This document shows positions 55,339 through 64,000 of a DNA stretch of 64,000 nucleotides, in pieces. Position 1 is the first letter of the stretch; each line of letters starts with the position of its first letter. A program made the position numbers and the translations under genes. The stretch lies in NCBI RefSeq assembly GCF_006517275.1, contig NZ_CP041191.1:5885001-5949000 (forward strand). The letters are read 5' to 3'. The notes under the pieces are model-generated. The model was not told the origin of the DNA. It saw only the letters and a list, made by a program, of their open reading frames with translations, and searched no databases. Origin of the DNA: Labrenzia sp. PHM005. Its GTDB lineage: Bacteria > Pseudomonadota > Alphaproteobacteria > Rhizobiales > Stappiaceae.

Positions 55339-56721
55339 TTGCTTCGCAGACCTTTCATTCGTGTCTTCTCAACGGCATTCACTTTGTTTGAAAAATCAGA
55401 TGCACACTATTTCCTGAAAGCCGCCCTCGTCGGTGTGGTGGTGGCCGGTCTTGCGACCGGATTTCACTCCGGAGTCGAAATTCTGATTTCCCACTACGCA
55501 AGCCTGCGCGCCAGCCTGGGAACGGGGTTGCTGTCCTATGCAGTTGCCGCAAGCCTGTCGGCGGCCTGTGTAACTGGTGCCTATTTTCTGGTGGCAAGGT
55601 TCGCGCCGGAAGCCGCCGGCAGCGGCATCCAGGAAATTGAAGGAGCAATGGAAGACAAACGTCCGCTCAATTGGATGCGGGTTCTTGTTGTAAAGTTCTT
55701 TGGTGGTCTTCTCGCGTTAGGTTCCGGGCTTGTGCTGGGCCGGGAAGGACCGACGATCCACATGGGCGCGATGACCGCCGAGGCGCTCTCAACGTCACAA
55801 GGACTGACACCTTCAGATCACAAAGGACTGCTTGCTGCAGGAGCGGCAGCCGGTTTGGCTGCAGCCTTCAATGCTCCTTTGGCAGCCATATTGTTCATTG
55901 TTGAGGAAACCAGGCGGCAATTTCCCTTCGGCTACCGGACATATATGGCGGTTATCATTGCCTCGATCTTAAGCGCGGCAATCACCGAGCAACTGACGCG
56001 CACCGGACCGCCGCTGCAGTTCGATGTCGCTTATTTGCCCGTCTGGACATTTCCTTTGCTGGCCATCTTGGGTGTGTTGCTTGGTGTGCTGGGTGTCTTT
56101 TTCAATTGGGCTTTGCTGACTGTCATGGACTTTTTCCAAGCAATCCCCAGACAAGCCAAATGGATCCCAGCGATGGTTGTCGGCGCGGCAACCGGCCTCC
56201 TGCTCGCCGCCTTTCCCGAAGCGACTGGCGGCGGAGAGGATCTCATTCGAGACCTTATCCACACCGACTTCGGCATATCTGCTTTGTTGCTGCTGACCGT
56301 GTTCCGTTTTGCCGGCGTTTTGTTTTCCTATGCATCTGGCGTGCCTGGCGGAATATTCGCCCCTATGCTGTCAATTGCGACCTGTGCCGGTCTAGCTTTC
56401 GGAGCAATATCTTCAGAGCTGCTGGTCAACGTGGACAGCGACTTCCGGGCTGCGTGTGCCATCGCAGCGATGGGCGGATTTTTTGCCGCCTCAATCCGCG
56501 CGCCGCTCGTCGGTGTGGTCCTTGTCATGGAGCTGACCGGTGCCTATTCCTTGATCATGCCCGTACTCATCACCTGCACCGCTGCGGCGTTGACAGCACA
56601 CCAACTTGGCGGACGGCCTATCTATGAGCAGTTGCTTGCCCGCACATTAAGATTAGCTGGTCAAGCTCCTGACGCAGATACGGACAAAACACCGGTGCAA
56701 CTCGGCACACGCAAGTCTTGA
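55339..56721 (+). CDS. ClC-family H+/Cl- antiporter
   Basis: A 460-aa ClC protein with about eighteen helical segments and no CBS domains. Selectivity motifs are GSGIQEIEG (first), GREGPTIHMG with the gating glutamate, and GIFAPMLSIA. A second glutamate in IVEETRRQFPFG matches the proton glutamate of E. coli ClcA, and IYEQLLART holds the pore tyrosine, so an exchanger is more likely than a channel. The start is TTG 55339, the first available; the ribosome-binding site is weak. Confidence 0.92.
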   Translation: MLRRPFIRVFSTAFTLFEKSDAHYFLKAALVGVVVAGLATGFHSGVEILISHYASLRASLGTGLLSYAVAASLSAACVTGAYFLVARFAPEAAGSGIQEIEGAMEDKRPLNWMRVLVVKFFGGLLALGSGLVLGREGPTIHMGAMTAEALSTSQGLTPSDHKGLLAAGAAAGLAAAFNAPLAAILFIVEETRRQFPFGYRTYMAVIIASILSAAITEQLTRTGPPLQFDVAYLPVWTFPLLAILGVLLGVLGVFFNWALLTVMDFFQAIPRQAKWIPAMVVGAATGLLLAAFPEATGGGEDLIRDLIHTDFGISALLLLTVFRFAGVLFSYASGVPGGIFAPMLSIATCAGLAFGAISSELLVNVDSDFRAACAIAAMGGFFAASIRAPLVGVVLVMELTGAYSLIMPVLITCTAAALTAHQLGGRPIYEQLLARTLRLAGQAPDADTDKTPVQLGTRKS

Positions 56722-56723
56722 CA

Positions 56724-58061
56724 TTACTCTGCTACCTCGAGCTTTTTCGTAAGCGACGCAAGCGGCTCCGGTTGTGGCCCGCCATAGGCCCAATCCAGCA
56801 GTTCTGCCGTATGAACGATCGGAATATCTGTTCCGAGGCCAATTTGGGTCATGCAGCCTATGTTACCGGTCGCAATCAGGTCCGGCTGGGTCTTCTCGAT
56901 ATTCGCAACTTTCCGGTCGCGCAGTTTTTCGGCGATCTCCGGCTGAAGGATGTTGTAGGTGCCTGCCGACCCACAGCATAAATGGCCTTCCGGAACATCT
57001 TTGACTGTGAACCCAGCGGCTTTCAAAAGCTGTTTTGGCTGCTGTGTTATTTTCTGGCCGTGCTGCATCGAGCAGGCGGAATGATAGGCAACATTCAAAC
57101 CGGGTTGTAGGGACGGCGTGCCCAGATCCGCCTCGGCGAGAAATTCGGTGATGTCTTTGGCGAGCGTAGAAACCTTCGCGGCCTTATCCGCATAAGCCGG
57201 ATCCTCGCGCAGCATGAAACCGTAATCCTTGATGGTCGTGCCGCATCCGGACGCCGTGATCAGCACTGCGTCCAAGCCTTTGGTCTCCAATTCCCTTGTC
57301 CAGGCATCGACATTCTGGCGGGCATTGTCCAAAGACGCATCTTCCTTGCCCATATGATGGACCAATGCGCCACAGCAGATTTCCCCCTCTGGCAGAACGA
57401 CTTCATATCCTTTGCGCTTTAAAAGCCGGATCGTGGCGTCATTAATGCCCGGGTTCAAGACAGGCTGGGCACAGCCGGAGAGTAGCGCTACTCGGCCCTT
57501 TCTAGCTGGTGTTTCGGCGTCAAATGTTCCTGGGCCTTCAAATGCCCCGCGCATTGGTGCACGTGGAGGTGCCAGCTCCAGCATGGCACCCATCTTGGCA
57601 ATCGGGCCACCCATTTTCTTCAGAAAACCAGCGAAGGGCCGGCCAAAGAAGGCGCCGATCAAAGCAAAGCGGAACCGCTTCGGATACGGCAAGACAAACG
57701 CCAGGATTGCGCGCAGGAGGCGGTCGCTAAAGGGGCGCTTATATGTCTTTTCGATGTGAGCCCGGGCATGATCGACCAAGTGCATGTAATGCACACCGGA
57801 CGGACACGTCGTCATGCAGGCCAGGCAAGAGAGGCAGCGATCAATGTGCTTGACGATCTTTTCATCCGCCGGACGGTCATTTTCCAGCATGTCCTTGATC
57901 AGATAAATCCGCCCACGTGGACTGTCCAGTTCATCACCGAGCAAGGTGAAGGTCGGACAGGTCGCCGTACAGAAGCCGCAATGCACACATTTGCGCAGGA
58001 TCTTTTCTGCTTCCGCTACGTGGCTGTCTTTCAACTGCTCGGCGGTAAAGTTGGTCTGCAT
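56724..58061 (-). CDS. glcF: Glycolate oxidase iron-sulphur subunit GlcF
   Basis: A 445-aa electron-transfer subunit. Two 4Fe-4S motifs, CVHCGFCTATCPTF (near residue 26) and CLSCLACMTTCPSG, precede two CCG domains (CCGALVHHMG and HLCCGSAGTYN). Together with GlcD and GlcE it oxidises glycolate to glyoxylate and passes electrons to the quinone pool. It is the last gene of the glcD-glcE-glcF operon, after a 172-bp gap. Confidence 0.95.
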   Translation of the reverse strand: MQTNFTAEQLKDSHVAEAEKILRKCVHCGFCTATCPTFTLLGDELDSPRGRIYLIKDMLENDRPADEKIVKHIDRCLSCLACMTTCPSGVHYMHLVDHARAHIEKTYKRPFSDRLLRAILAFVLPYPKRFRFALIGAFFGRPFAGFLKKMGGPIAKMGAMLELAPPRAPMRGAFEGPGTFDAETPARKGRVALLSGCAQPVLNPGINDATIRLLKRKGYEVVLPEGEICCGALVHHMGKEDASLDNARQNVDAWTRELETKGLDAVLITASGCGTTIKDYGFMLREDPAYADKAAKVSTLAKDITEFLAEADLGTPSLQPGLNVAYHSACSMQHGQKITQQPKQLLKAAGFTVKDVPEGHLCCGSAGTYNILQPEIAEKLRDRKVANIEKTQPDLIATGNIGCMTQIGLGTDIPIVHTAELLDWAYGGPQPEPLASLTKKLEVAE

Positions 58062-58233
58062 GATGCGGTTGTTTCCCTCATAAGCTCTGGTGTGATCAAG
58101 ACCAAAGCCATCTCCCTCAATAGTGCCAAACCGTAAGGACCGCGGCTCGGGTGCACAAGACGCCCTACTGGCACAACAGTTTTCATGTCACGAACAGCTC
58201 GCTGCTGTCCGCGTCCGCAGTCGGTCCGTGCGG

Positions 58234-59424
58234 TTAACCTCCAGCCAGCATCCGTCCGGGGTTCAATATTCCCTTAGGATCAAATTGTTCTTTGAGCCGA
58301 CGCGATAGAGTTTCCAGTGGTTTTGGCTGCGGCTGGAAAACGTCAACGCTACTGCGCACCGACGGTTCACCGCGCACCAAAGTGGCATGGCCTCCACCCG
58401 ATTGGCTCACAGCTGTTCTGATGACTTCAGAATGGTCGGCCCCATCGTCACAGGAAATCCAGACTAAGCCGCCACTCCAGTCATAAAAAGCCCTGATGTT
58501 CAGCTGCTCTTTTAAGAGCCTCACAAGCTCGGGCCCGCTTGTCGGCGCGACGGAGACTTTCCAAACCGGTGCCGTGCCATCGGTAAAGGGGGAGATATCC
58601 CGAATCGAACGCCACAGCTCCACCGATTGAGCTTCAACCAGCCGTGACACCGAGCCATAAGCGCCCAAAAGCTTTTCAAGCGTCTTGAACCGGTAGTCGA
58701 CGGACGTTGAGAACCCTTCCAGACGAAGAACAGTCCGGCTGGCAGCACCAGTCAAGTCGGATGGCAAATGGGCAGCACCAGAGACTTCCGCTGAAGAGCC
58801 GAGCGCGGCACAAAGCGCCTTTATGGCTGTTGCATCGTCCAATCCCTCCAGCTGAAACGTCGCTGAGGTCTCCGGTTTGGGATTGACCTTGAGCGTAACG
58901 GTTGTTGCAACAGCCAGCGTCCCAAAAGACCCGCAAAGCGCACGTGGCAGGTCATAACCGGTGACGTTCTTCACCACCTTACCGCCAGAGTTGAAAACCT
59001 CACCGCGTCCGGACACAGCTTCCATACCAAGGAGGTGATCTCTTGCTGCGCCTGCTTTGACACGGCGGGGCCCCGACAGATTTGCCGCCAGAACACCGCC
59101 GATTGTCCCCTGCCCTGCCGGCTGGCCGAACAACGGGCCGTAATCCAGCGGTTCAAAAGAGAGTTCCTGGCCGTTTTCGTCGACGAGTTTTTCCACGTCA
59201 GCAATCGGTGTTCCTGCGAGAACAGTCAAAACCAATTCCGCAGGTTCGTAGCTGACAATACCGCTCAGATCAGAGAGATCGAGGATATGCGCCGTTTGCA
59301 CAGGCCGACCCAGAGCCCGTTTTGATCCCTGTCCAATGATTTCCAGCGGCTGCTCTTCCGCCGCAGCCCATTTGATGGCGTCTTCCGCCTCCCGCGTGTT
59401 GCGCGGTTTTAGTGCCGAACTCAT
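58234..59424 (-). CDS. glcE: Glycolate oxidase FAD-binding subunit GlcE
   Basis: A 396-aa FAD_binding_4 flavoprotein. The start, LKPRNTREAEDAIKWAAA, and the FAD region LDLSDLSGIVSYEPAELVLTV, plus LFGQPAGQGTIGGVLAANLSGPRR and GSFGTLAVATTVTLKV, are typical of GlcE. It is shorter than GlcD, as usual. It starts 8 bp after the glcD stop, so the two are co-translated. Confidence 0.94.
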   Translation of the reverse strand: MSSALKPRNTREAEDAIKWAAAEEQPLEIIGQGSKRALGRPVQTAHILDLSDLSGIVSYEPAELVLTVLAGTPIADVEKLVDENGQELSFEPLDYGPLFGQPAGQGTIGGVLAANLSGPRRVKAGAARDHLLGMEAVSGRGEVFNSGGKVVKNVTGYDLPRALCGSFGTLAVATTVTLKVNPKPETSATFQLEGLDDATAIKALCAALGSSAEVSGAAHLPSDLTGAASRTVLRLEGFSTSVDYRFKTLEKLLGAYGSVSRLVEAQSVELWRSIRDISPFTDGTAPVWKVSVAPTSGPELVRLLKEQLNIRAFYDWSGGLVWISCDDGADHSEVIRTAVSQSGGGHATLVRGEPSVRSSVDVFQPQPKPLETLSRRLKEQFDPKGILNPGRMLAGG

Positions 59425-59432
59425 GACCTACC

Positions 59433-60929
59433 TCAGAACCGCGGAATATCAGGGAAGGGAAGCTGGCCCTTATGAACATGCATTTTGCCGAGTTCCGCGC
59501 AGCGGTGCAGCACGGGAAACACCTTGCCTGGATTGAGCAGATGCTTGTCATCAAAGGCACATTTGACCCGTTGCTGCTGCTTCAAGTCCTCTTCTGAGAA
59601 CATATCCGTCATCAAATCCCGCTTTTCGATGCCGACACCGTGCTCACCTGTGAGCACGCCGCCAACTTCCACACAGAGCCTCAGAATATCCGCACCAAAT
59701 TCCTCAGCGGCGTCCAGTTCACCGGGTTTATTGGCATCATAAAGAATGAGCGGATGAAGGTTGCCATCGCCGGCATGGAAGACGTTGGCCACGCCAAGGC
59801 CATGCTTTTCCGAAAGTTCCCGCATCCGGGCAAGCACCTTTGGCAGTTCCCGGCGCGGGATGGTGCCGTCCATGCAAAGGTAATCCGGCGAAATCCGTCC
59901 GACCGCCGGGAAAGCCGCTTTCCGGCCCGCCCAGAACGTCATGCGCTCTTCTTCACTTTCCGAAATCCGCACATGGCTCGCTGCATTGGCCTTGGCAATC
60001 TCCTCGACCTGGCCGATGAGATAATCAACTTCGGCTTCCGGGCCGTCCAGTTCCACGATTAAAAGCGCTTCAACATCCAGCGGATAACCAGCGTGAACAA
60101 AGTCCTCGGCTGCGTGAATGGCCGGTTTGTCCATCATTTCCATACCACCGGGAATGATGCCCGCCCCAATGATATCGGCAACACAGCGGCCACCATCTTC
60201 ACTGGTCGGAAAGCCGATTAGGAGCGCGCGGGCCGTTTCCGGTTTCTGCAGGATTCGGACGGTTACTTCGGTGACAACTCCCAAAAGGCCTTCTGATCCC
60301 GTCATTAATGCCAGCAGGTCATAACCTTCGCTGTCCAGGTGTTTGCCTCCGAGGCGGATCACTTCCCCGGTGATCAGCACCATTTGCAGGCCTAACACAT
60401 TGTTGGTTGTCAGCCCGTATTTGAGACAGTGCACACCGCCGGAGTTTTCCGCGATGTTGCCGCCGATAGAACAGGCGATCTGCGAGGATGGGTCCGGAGC
60501 ATAATAAAAACCCTCATGCTCCACGGCCCGGGTAATTCCGAGATTGGTCACACCAGGCTGGACCACCACCGCACGGTTTTCAAAATCGATATCGAGGACC
60601 TGGTTGAACTTCATCATTGATAGAAGAACACCATCCGCCAAGGGCAATGCGCCACCCGAAAGGGAGGTTCCTGCCCCGCGCGGTACAACTTTCACATCGT
60701 TGTCGTGACAATATTTGAGAACGCGGGACACCTGTTCCACAGTTTCCGGCAGCACGACGATCAAGGGCAATTGGCGGTAGGCCGTCAGGGCGTCTGTTTC
60801 ATAGGCCCGCATTTCACTTTCGTCGTGAATTACCCCTTCTCCGGGAACAATTGCCTGCAAAGCCTTGACAATTTCCTGCCGCCGCCTGAGGACATCGCCG
60901 TCAGGAGCGGGCATTGCGATCGCGGTCAC
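59433..60929 (-). CDS. glcD: Glycolate oxidase FAD-linked catalytic subunit GlcD
   Basis: A 498-aa FAD-linked oxidase. The FAD-binding part holds VPRGAGTSLSGGALPLADG, then DPSSQIACSIGGNIAENSGG; the FAD-oxidase C-terminal domain holds VFHAGDGNLHPLILYD and TGEHGVGIEKRDLM. It is the catalytic subunit that oxidises glycolate or D-lactate. It is the first gene of the operon, and the LysR gene is divergent across about 157 bp. Confidence 0.95.
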   Translation of the reverse strand: MTAIAMPAPDGDVLRRRQEIVKALQAIVPGEGVIHDESEMRAYETDALTAYRQLPLIVVLPETVEQVSRVLKYCHDNDVKVVPRGAGTSLSGGALPLADGVLLSMMKFNQVLDIDFENRAVVVQPGVTNLGITRAVEHEGFYYAPDPSSQIACSIGGNIAENSGGVHCLKYGLTTNNVLGLQMVLITGEVIRLGGKHLDSEGYDLLALMTGSEGLLGVVTEVTVRILQKPETARALLIGFPTSEDGGRCVADIIGAGIIPGGMEMMDKPAIHAAEDFVHAGYPLDVEALLIVELDGPEAEVDYLIGQVEEIAKANAASHVRISESEEERMTFWAGRKAAFPAVGRISPDYLCMDGTIPRRELPKVLARMRELSEKHGLGVANVFHAGDGNLHPLILYDANKPGELDAAEEFGADILRLCVEVGGVLTGEHGVGIEKRDLMTDMFSEEDLKQQQRVKCAFDDKHLLNPGKVFPVLHRCAELGKMHVHKGQLPFPDIPRF

Positions 60930-61086
60930 GGACTGGATCCTCCCCGTTTGCAGACCATTGATGATCCACTTAAGTAGCTCTTGCGTATTTCAACGTGAGC
61001 ATCAAAAAGTTTTCTGAAGTCTGGCAGAAATCAGACGCCAGAAAAATGGCCGAAGACAAACTAAATGTCTTTCTGAGAGTTTGAAA

Positions 61087-62031
61087 ATGAGCAATCTGAC
61101 GGACATGGAGATTTTTGCCCGAGTCGTGAGCGCGGGTAGCATGTCGGCCGCCGGCCGGGAAATGAACCTGTCGCCAGCCGTGGTTTCCAAGCGAATCCGC
61201 AGGCTGGAAGAAAAACTTGGCAGCCGGCTGCTCCAACGCACGACCCGCCAAATTGCCATGACGGAAGCCGGACAGGGGTTCTATGAGCGCGTGATTGCGA
61301 TCCTGGCATCGGTGGAAGAGGCCGAATCTTTTGTGTCCCGGGGCTCGGCGAAAGCCCGGGGCAATTTGAAGGTTGCAGTGCCCACCTCCTTTGGCCGCCT
61401 GCACATTGCACCTCACATCGGCGATTTTCTCACCCAGAACCCTGATCTTTCAATCAATCTCGACCTGTCGGATGATTTCGTCGACATCGTCGGCGAAGGC
61501 TATGATTTGGCAATCCGGATTGCTGAACTCTCCGATTCCAGTCTTGTTGCCCGGAGACTTGCACCGGTGCACCGGATATTGTGCGCAAGCCCGGACTACA
61601 TTGAGAAATATGGCACACCGCAGACCATCGAAGACCTTTTGGCAAACCATGTGACGCTTGCGGCAGCGAATCAGGACCCTTGGCGCCTTGCAGGCCCAAA
61701 TGGCATTGAAACAGTGCGCACGCAGTCACCGGTCAAAACGAATTCCAGCGAAGTGGTGCGGGAATGCCTGTTGTCCGGCATCGGCATTGCCCTCAGATCG
61801 ACCTGGGATATTGGACCGGAGCTTCGAGAGGGCAAACTGCATGTCCTCCTGCCAGAGTACCGGGCATCCAAAGACGTCGGACTTTATGCCGTTTATCCAA
61901 GCCGGCAATTTCTCCCGGCCAAAGTTCGCGTATTTATTGATTTCCTAGCTGCACTCTATGGCTCCGCGCCCTATTGGGACACCGGATTGGATGAATGGCT
62001 CAACCAGCAACGCCCTGCGCGGGCAAGCTAG
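61087..62031 (+). CDS. LysR-family transcription regulator
   Basis: A 314-aa regulator. The N-terminal helix-turn-helix is SMSAAGREMNLSPAVVSKRI, continuing RRLEEKLGSRLLQRTTRQIAMTE. The effector domain shows LKVAVPTSFGRLHIAPHIGDFL and GIGIALRSTWDIGPELREGKL. ATG 61087 is chosen over a TTG at 61081. It is divergent from glcD, so control of glycolate oxidation is plausible though not shown. Confidence 0.92.
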   Translation: MSNLTDMEIFARVVSAGSMSAAGREMNLSPAVVSKRIRRLEEKLGSRLLQRTTRQIAMTEAGQGFYERVIAILASVEEAESFVSRGSAKARGNLKVAVPTSFGRLHIAPHIGDFLTQNPDLSINLDLSDDFVDIVGEGYDLAIRIAELSDSSLVARRLAPVHRILCASPDYIEKYGTPQTIEDLLANHVTLAAANQDPWRLAGPNGIETVRTQSPVKTNSSEVVRECLLSGIGIALRSTWDIGPELREGKLHVLLPEYRASKDVGLYAVYPSRQFLPAKVRVFIDFLAALYGSAPYWDTGLDEWLNQQRPARAS

Positions 62032-62158
62032 GCCTTATTGGAGGAGTTTCCCTGACAAACGGTATAATACGTATGCGACGGCACGTCGCTTGCAAGTTGG
62101 CTTGACTTCCTATTGATTTGGCGCGGGTTTTAAACCGCTCATATCGAGGGAGATACAC

Positions 62159-62554
62159 ATGAAGCGACTGCTGATGATTGCCGGAACTGCGCTCCTGGCA
62201 CTTACAGCCCAGGCCAGCGCCGAAGGCGATCCGGCCAAAGGTGAAAAGGTCTTTAGGAAGTGCAAGGCGTGCCATGCCGTTGGTGAAAAAGCCAAGAACA
62301 AGGTTGGCCCGCAGCTGAACGGTGTGGTCGACCGGGCTTGGGGTTCCATCGAAGGCTATAAGTATTCCAAAGGTCTGCTTGAAATGGCTGATGGCAAAGT
62401 GTGGGATACAGCAACACTTGATGCGTATCTGGCCAAGCCGAAAGATGTCATACCAAAAACAAAAATGGCGTTTGCCGGTTTGAAGAAAGAAGCAGACCGC
62501 GCGAACGTGATTGCCTACATGGCTCAATTCAACGAAGATGGCTCTAAAAAGTAA
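62159..62554 (+). CDS. Periplasmic cytochrome c (copy 1)
   Basis: A 131-aa class I c-type cytochrome. A signal peptide ends at AQASA before EGDPAKG. The haem motif is CKACH at about residues 35-39 and the axial methionine is in KMAFAG near residue 100. The fold resembles cytochrome c2/c550, which shuttles electrons between the bc1 complex and oxidases. The ribosome-binding site is GAGGGAG. It is followed by a terminator at 62573 and a second near-identical copy. Confidence 0.93.
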   Translation: MKRLLMIAGTALLALTAQASAEGDPAKGEKVFRKCKACHAVGEKAKNKVGPQLNGVVDRAWGSIEGYKYSKGLLEMADGKVWDTATLDAYLAKPKDVIPKTKMAFAGLKKEADRANVIAYMAQFNEDGSKK

Positions 62555-62572
62555 GCCACTTTTGTTTTAGAT

Positions 62573-62599
62573 AAGGGCCGGGTTCTCCCGGCCCTTTTT
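62573..62599 (+). terminator. Terminator after cytochrome c copy 1
   Basis: Perfect stem AAGGGCCGGG / CCCGGCCCTT with a 4-base loop, then a T-run, about 20 bp after the stop. Confidence 0.92.
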
Positions 62600-62767
62600 A
62601 ATTGGCCGGCGTTTCCACACCGACTGACAGCTGGCCCACTTTTCTTAAGCTGGTTGTCGCAACTCGCTAAATCTCAAAACTACAGATACCTCACCCCGCT
62701 TGCATCCTGCCGTAACTTCCTGTTGATTTGACCCTGGGTCACCACACCCAGATTGAGGGAGATACAC

Positions 62768-63163
62768 ATGAAGCGACTGCTGATGATTGCCGGAACCGCG
62801 CTTCTGGCTCTTACTGCCCAGGCCAGCGCCGAAGGCGATCCGGCCAAAGGTGAAAAGGTCTTTAGGAAGTGCAAGGCGTGCCATGCCGTTGGTGAAAAGG
62901 CCAAGAACAAGGTTGGCCCGCAGCTGAACGGTGTTGTCGACCGGGCTTGGGGTTCCGTCGAAGGCTATAAATACTCAAAAGCCCTGCTTGAAATGGCAGA
63001 CGGCAAGGTTTGGGACGCAGCAAACCTTGATGCATATCTTACCAAACCGAAGGACCTGATCCCGAAAGGTAAGATGGCGTTTGCCGGCCTCAAAAAAGAA
63101 GCAGACCGCGCTAACGTGATTGCCTATATGGCTCAGTTCAACGAAGACGGCTCTACCAAATAA
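62768..63163 (+). CDS. Periplasmic cytochrome c (copy 2)
   Basis: A 131-aa paralogue of copy 1, identical at about 123 of 131 residues. The signal peptide, haem motif CKACH and methionine ligand (GKMAFAG) are retained. Differences cluster in the C-terminal half (I/V, G/A, T/A, T/N, A/T, V/L, T/G, K/T). ATG 62768 has the same GAGGGAG site as copy 1. Each copy has its own hairpin downstream, so the two are probably transcribed separately. Confidence 0.93.
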   Translation: MKRLLMIAGTALLALTAQASAEGDPAKGEKVFRKCKACHAVGEKAKNKVGPQLNGVVDRAWGSVEGYKYSKALLEMADGKVWDAANLDAYLTKPKDLIPKGKMAFAGLKKEADRANVIAYMAQFNEDGSTK

Positions 63164-63181
63164 GCCGCTCCAATTTCTAAT

Positions 63182-63205
63182 AAGGGCCTGGGTTTCCCGG
63201 CCCTT
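63182..63205 (+). terminator. Hairpin after cytochrome c copy 2
   Basis: Stem AAGGGCCTGGG / CCCGGCCCTT with a 3-base loop and one wobble. It corresponds to the copy 1 terminator but lacks a good T-run. Confidence 0.55.
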
Positions 63206-63218
63206 AGTATTTTGCTAG

Positions 63219-64000
63219 TCAAACATCATCCATATCCTCTTTGGAATGATGCGCCCGGATCCTGTTCACGATCCACCAAATGATCAATATAACAGCTGGA
63301 ACTGCCACAGCGGTTGTCACCGTGGCACTTGGAACCGGCAAGCCCGCATCCTTGCTGCCCTTGGCGAGATAAGACAACAATCCCACGACATAGTAGCTGA
63401 TCGCCGCAACCGAGAGGCCTTCAACGGTCTGCTGCAACCGCAACTGCAGCCGCGCCCGCCGGTTCATGGATTGAAGCAGCGACCGGTTTTGCTGCTCCAG
63501 GTCCACATCCACCCGGGTTCTGAGCAGCGTCGTGGCACGGGCCAATTTGCGCGACAGCATGGCCTGCCGGTCTTCAATCGCTTGGCAGGTGCGCATGGCT
63601 GGTGACAACCGCCTGGCCAGAAAAGACGACATCGATAAGTCGCCCGGATTGGCTTCTTCTTGCAAGGCCGTCAGCCGAACATTGACGATCTCATAATACG
63701 CCCTGCTGGCGCCAAACCGGAACGCGCTCGCGGTGGCTCCAGCTTCCAAAGCCGCAGCAAGGCCGGTGAACTTGTCGAGCAGCTCCCGATTGGAATCCAA
63801 ACCAGAGGCTACTTTCATCTGCTCAGTCAAACTGGCGAGTTCGATTTCAAACCGCCGAATATCCGGCTGAAGATCGTTCGCTTCAAACAGCCCCAGCATG
63901 GCGAGTGTTCGATAGGTTTCCAACTCGAGAAGTCTTTGGACGACCGTCCCGGACTGCACATCACTCATGGTGTGGTTAAAAACCAAAAAACGCGACAGAC
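63219..64000 (-). CDS. DUF3422 family membrane protein, 5' end cut by the window
   Basis: The visible 260 or so residues are the C-terminal part of a DUF3422 protein: GTVVQRLLELETYRTLAMLGL, a helical coiled-coil region, ARATTLLRTRVDVDLEQQN and two C-terminal helices (VAAISYYVVGLLSYL and AVAVPAVILIIWWIVN). The frame stays open to the window edge (LSRFLVFNHTMSDV), and family members begin well upstream, so the true start is outside. The function is unknown; the protein should be inner-membrane anchored. Confidence 0.88.
   Translation of the reverse strand, partial: LSRFLVFNHTMSDVQSGTVVQRLLELETYRTLAMLGLFEANDLQPDIRRFEIELASLTEQMKVASGLDSNRELLDKFTGLAAALEAGATASAFRFGASRAYYEIVNVRLTALQEEANPGDLSMSSFLARRLSPAMRTCQAIEDRQAMLSRKLARATTLLRTRVDVDLEQQNRSLLQSMNRRARLQLRLQQTVEGLSVAAISYYVVGLLSYLAKGSKDAGLPVPSATVTTAVAVPAVILIIWWIVNRIRAHHSKEDMDDV

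Larger units (their letters stand above)
62147..63163 (+). repeat. Tandem duplication of a cytochrome c gene
   Basis: Two direct copies, about 610 bp apart, each with the leader GAGGGAGATACACATGAAG and a cytochrome c gene. The first half of the genes (including about 80 bp identical without a break) is nearly identical; the second half has many silent and eight or so amino-acid differences. Confidence 0.92.

Overview
The window reads as chromosomal DNA of a free-living alphaproteobacterium, most likely Hyphomicrobiales (Rhizobiales) of the Stappiaceae type (Roseibium/Labrenzia-like). Grounds: an alphaproteobacterial Porin_2 porin, a DQHA-type MutL, a HisS-HisZ-HisG operon with a long HisG, a CIRCE-controlled groESL operon, paired M16 peptidases next to lspA, a GlcDEF glycolate oxidase and moderately GC-rich coding sequence throughout. 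The genus is inference from gene content. No rRNA, tRNA, CRISPR array, insertion sequence or prophage gene was recognised.

Layout. 0-8.9 kb: exported MBL-fold protein, rsmD-rluB, tadA, porin, alpha/beta hydrolase, mutL and a HAD hydrolase. 8.9-10.0 kb: poorly coding stretch with a 7-bp tandem repeat and one orphan TfoX-like gene. 10-11.3 kb: cheY followed by a CheZ-like gene. 11.5-15.2 kb: MaoC hydratase, ribF, DMT transporter, GT87 glycosyltransferase. 15.6-22.9 kb: ileS-lspA-lipoprotein, then an M16 pair with complementary active sites. 22.9-28 kb: degenerate EAL protein, an orphan membrane-tethered domain protein, a sigma-54 activator and a secreted protein. 28.1-30.4 kb: groES-groEL, with a duplicated groEL 3' end plus terminator behind it. 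30.5-34.5 kb: GST, a methyl-accepting chemotaxis protein with a secreted Cache protein, SlyX.

34.6-40.3 kb: two oxidoreductases and a MacAB-like adaptor/permease/ATPase operon. 40.8-43.4 kb: YciA thioesterase, then the most interesting unit: a group III truncated haemoglobin with two tiny membrane proteins (72 and 34 aa), divergent from an NsrR-like Rrf2 regulator across two NsrR-box-like palindromes, flanked by a Crp/Fnr regulator with a CRP-like box of its own. 43.4-47 kb: a lipid-linked sugar operon (GT2-GtrA, GT39, degenerate ChbG). 47.4-51.1 kb: hisS-hisZ-hisG. 51.2-56.7 kb: VOC protein, tag, a second CheZ-like gene, DUF2927, L,D-transpeptidase, ClC antiporter. 56.7-62 kb: glcD-glcE-glcF with a divergent LysR gene. 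62.1-63.2 kb: tandem near-identical cytochromes c. The window ends inside a DUF3422 gene.

Working together: signalling is a theme (cheY, two CheZ-like proteins, MCP plus Cache protein, EAL, sigma-54 activator), as is envelope biogenesis (porin, lspA, M16 pair, L,D-transpeptidase, lipid-linked sugar transfer). The haemoglobin unit looks like a nitric-oxide response whose membrane partners I do not recognise. All functional statements rest on motif recognition by eye; no database search was possible.
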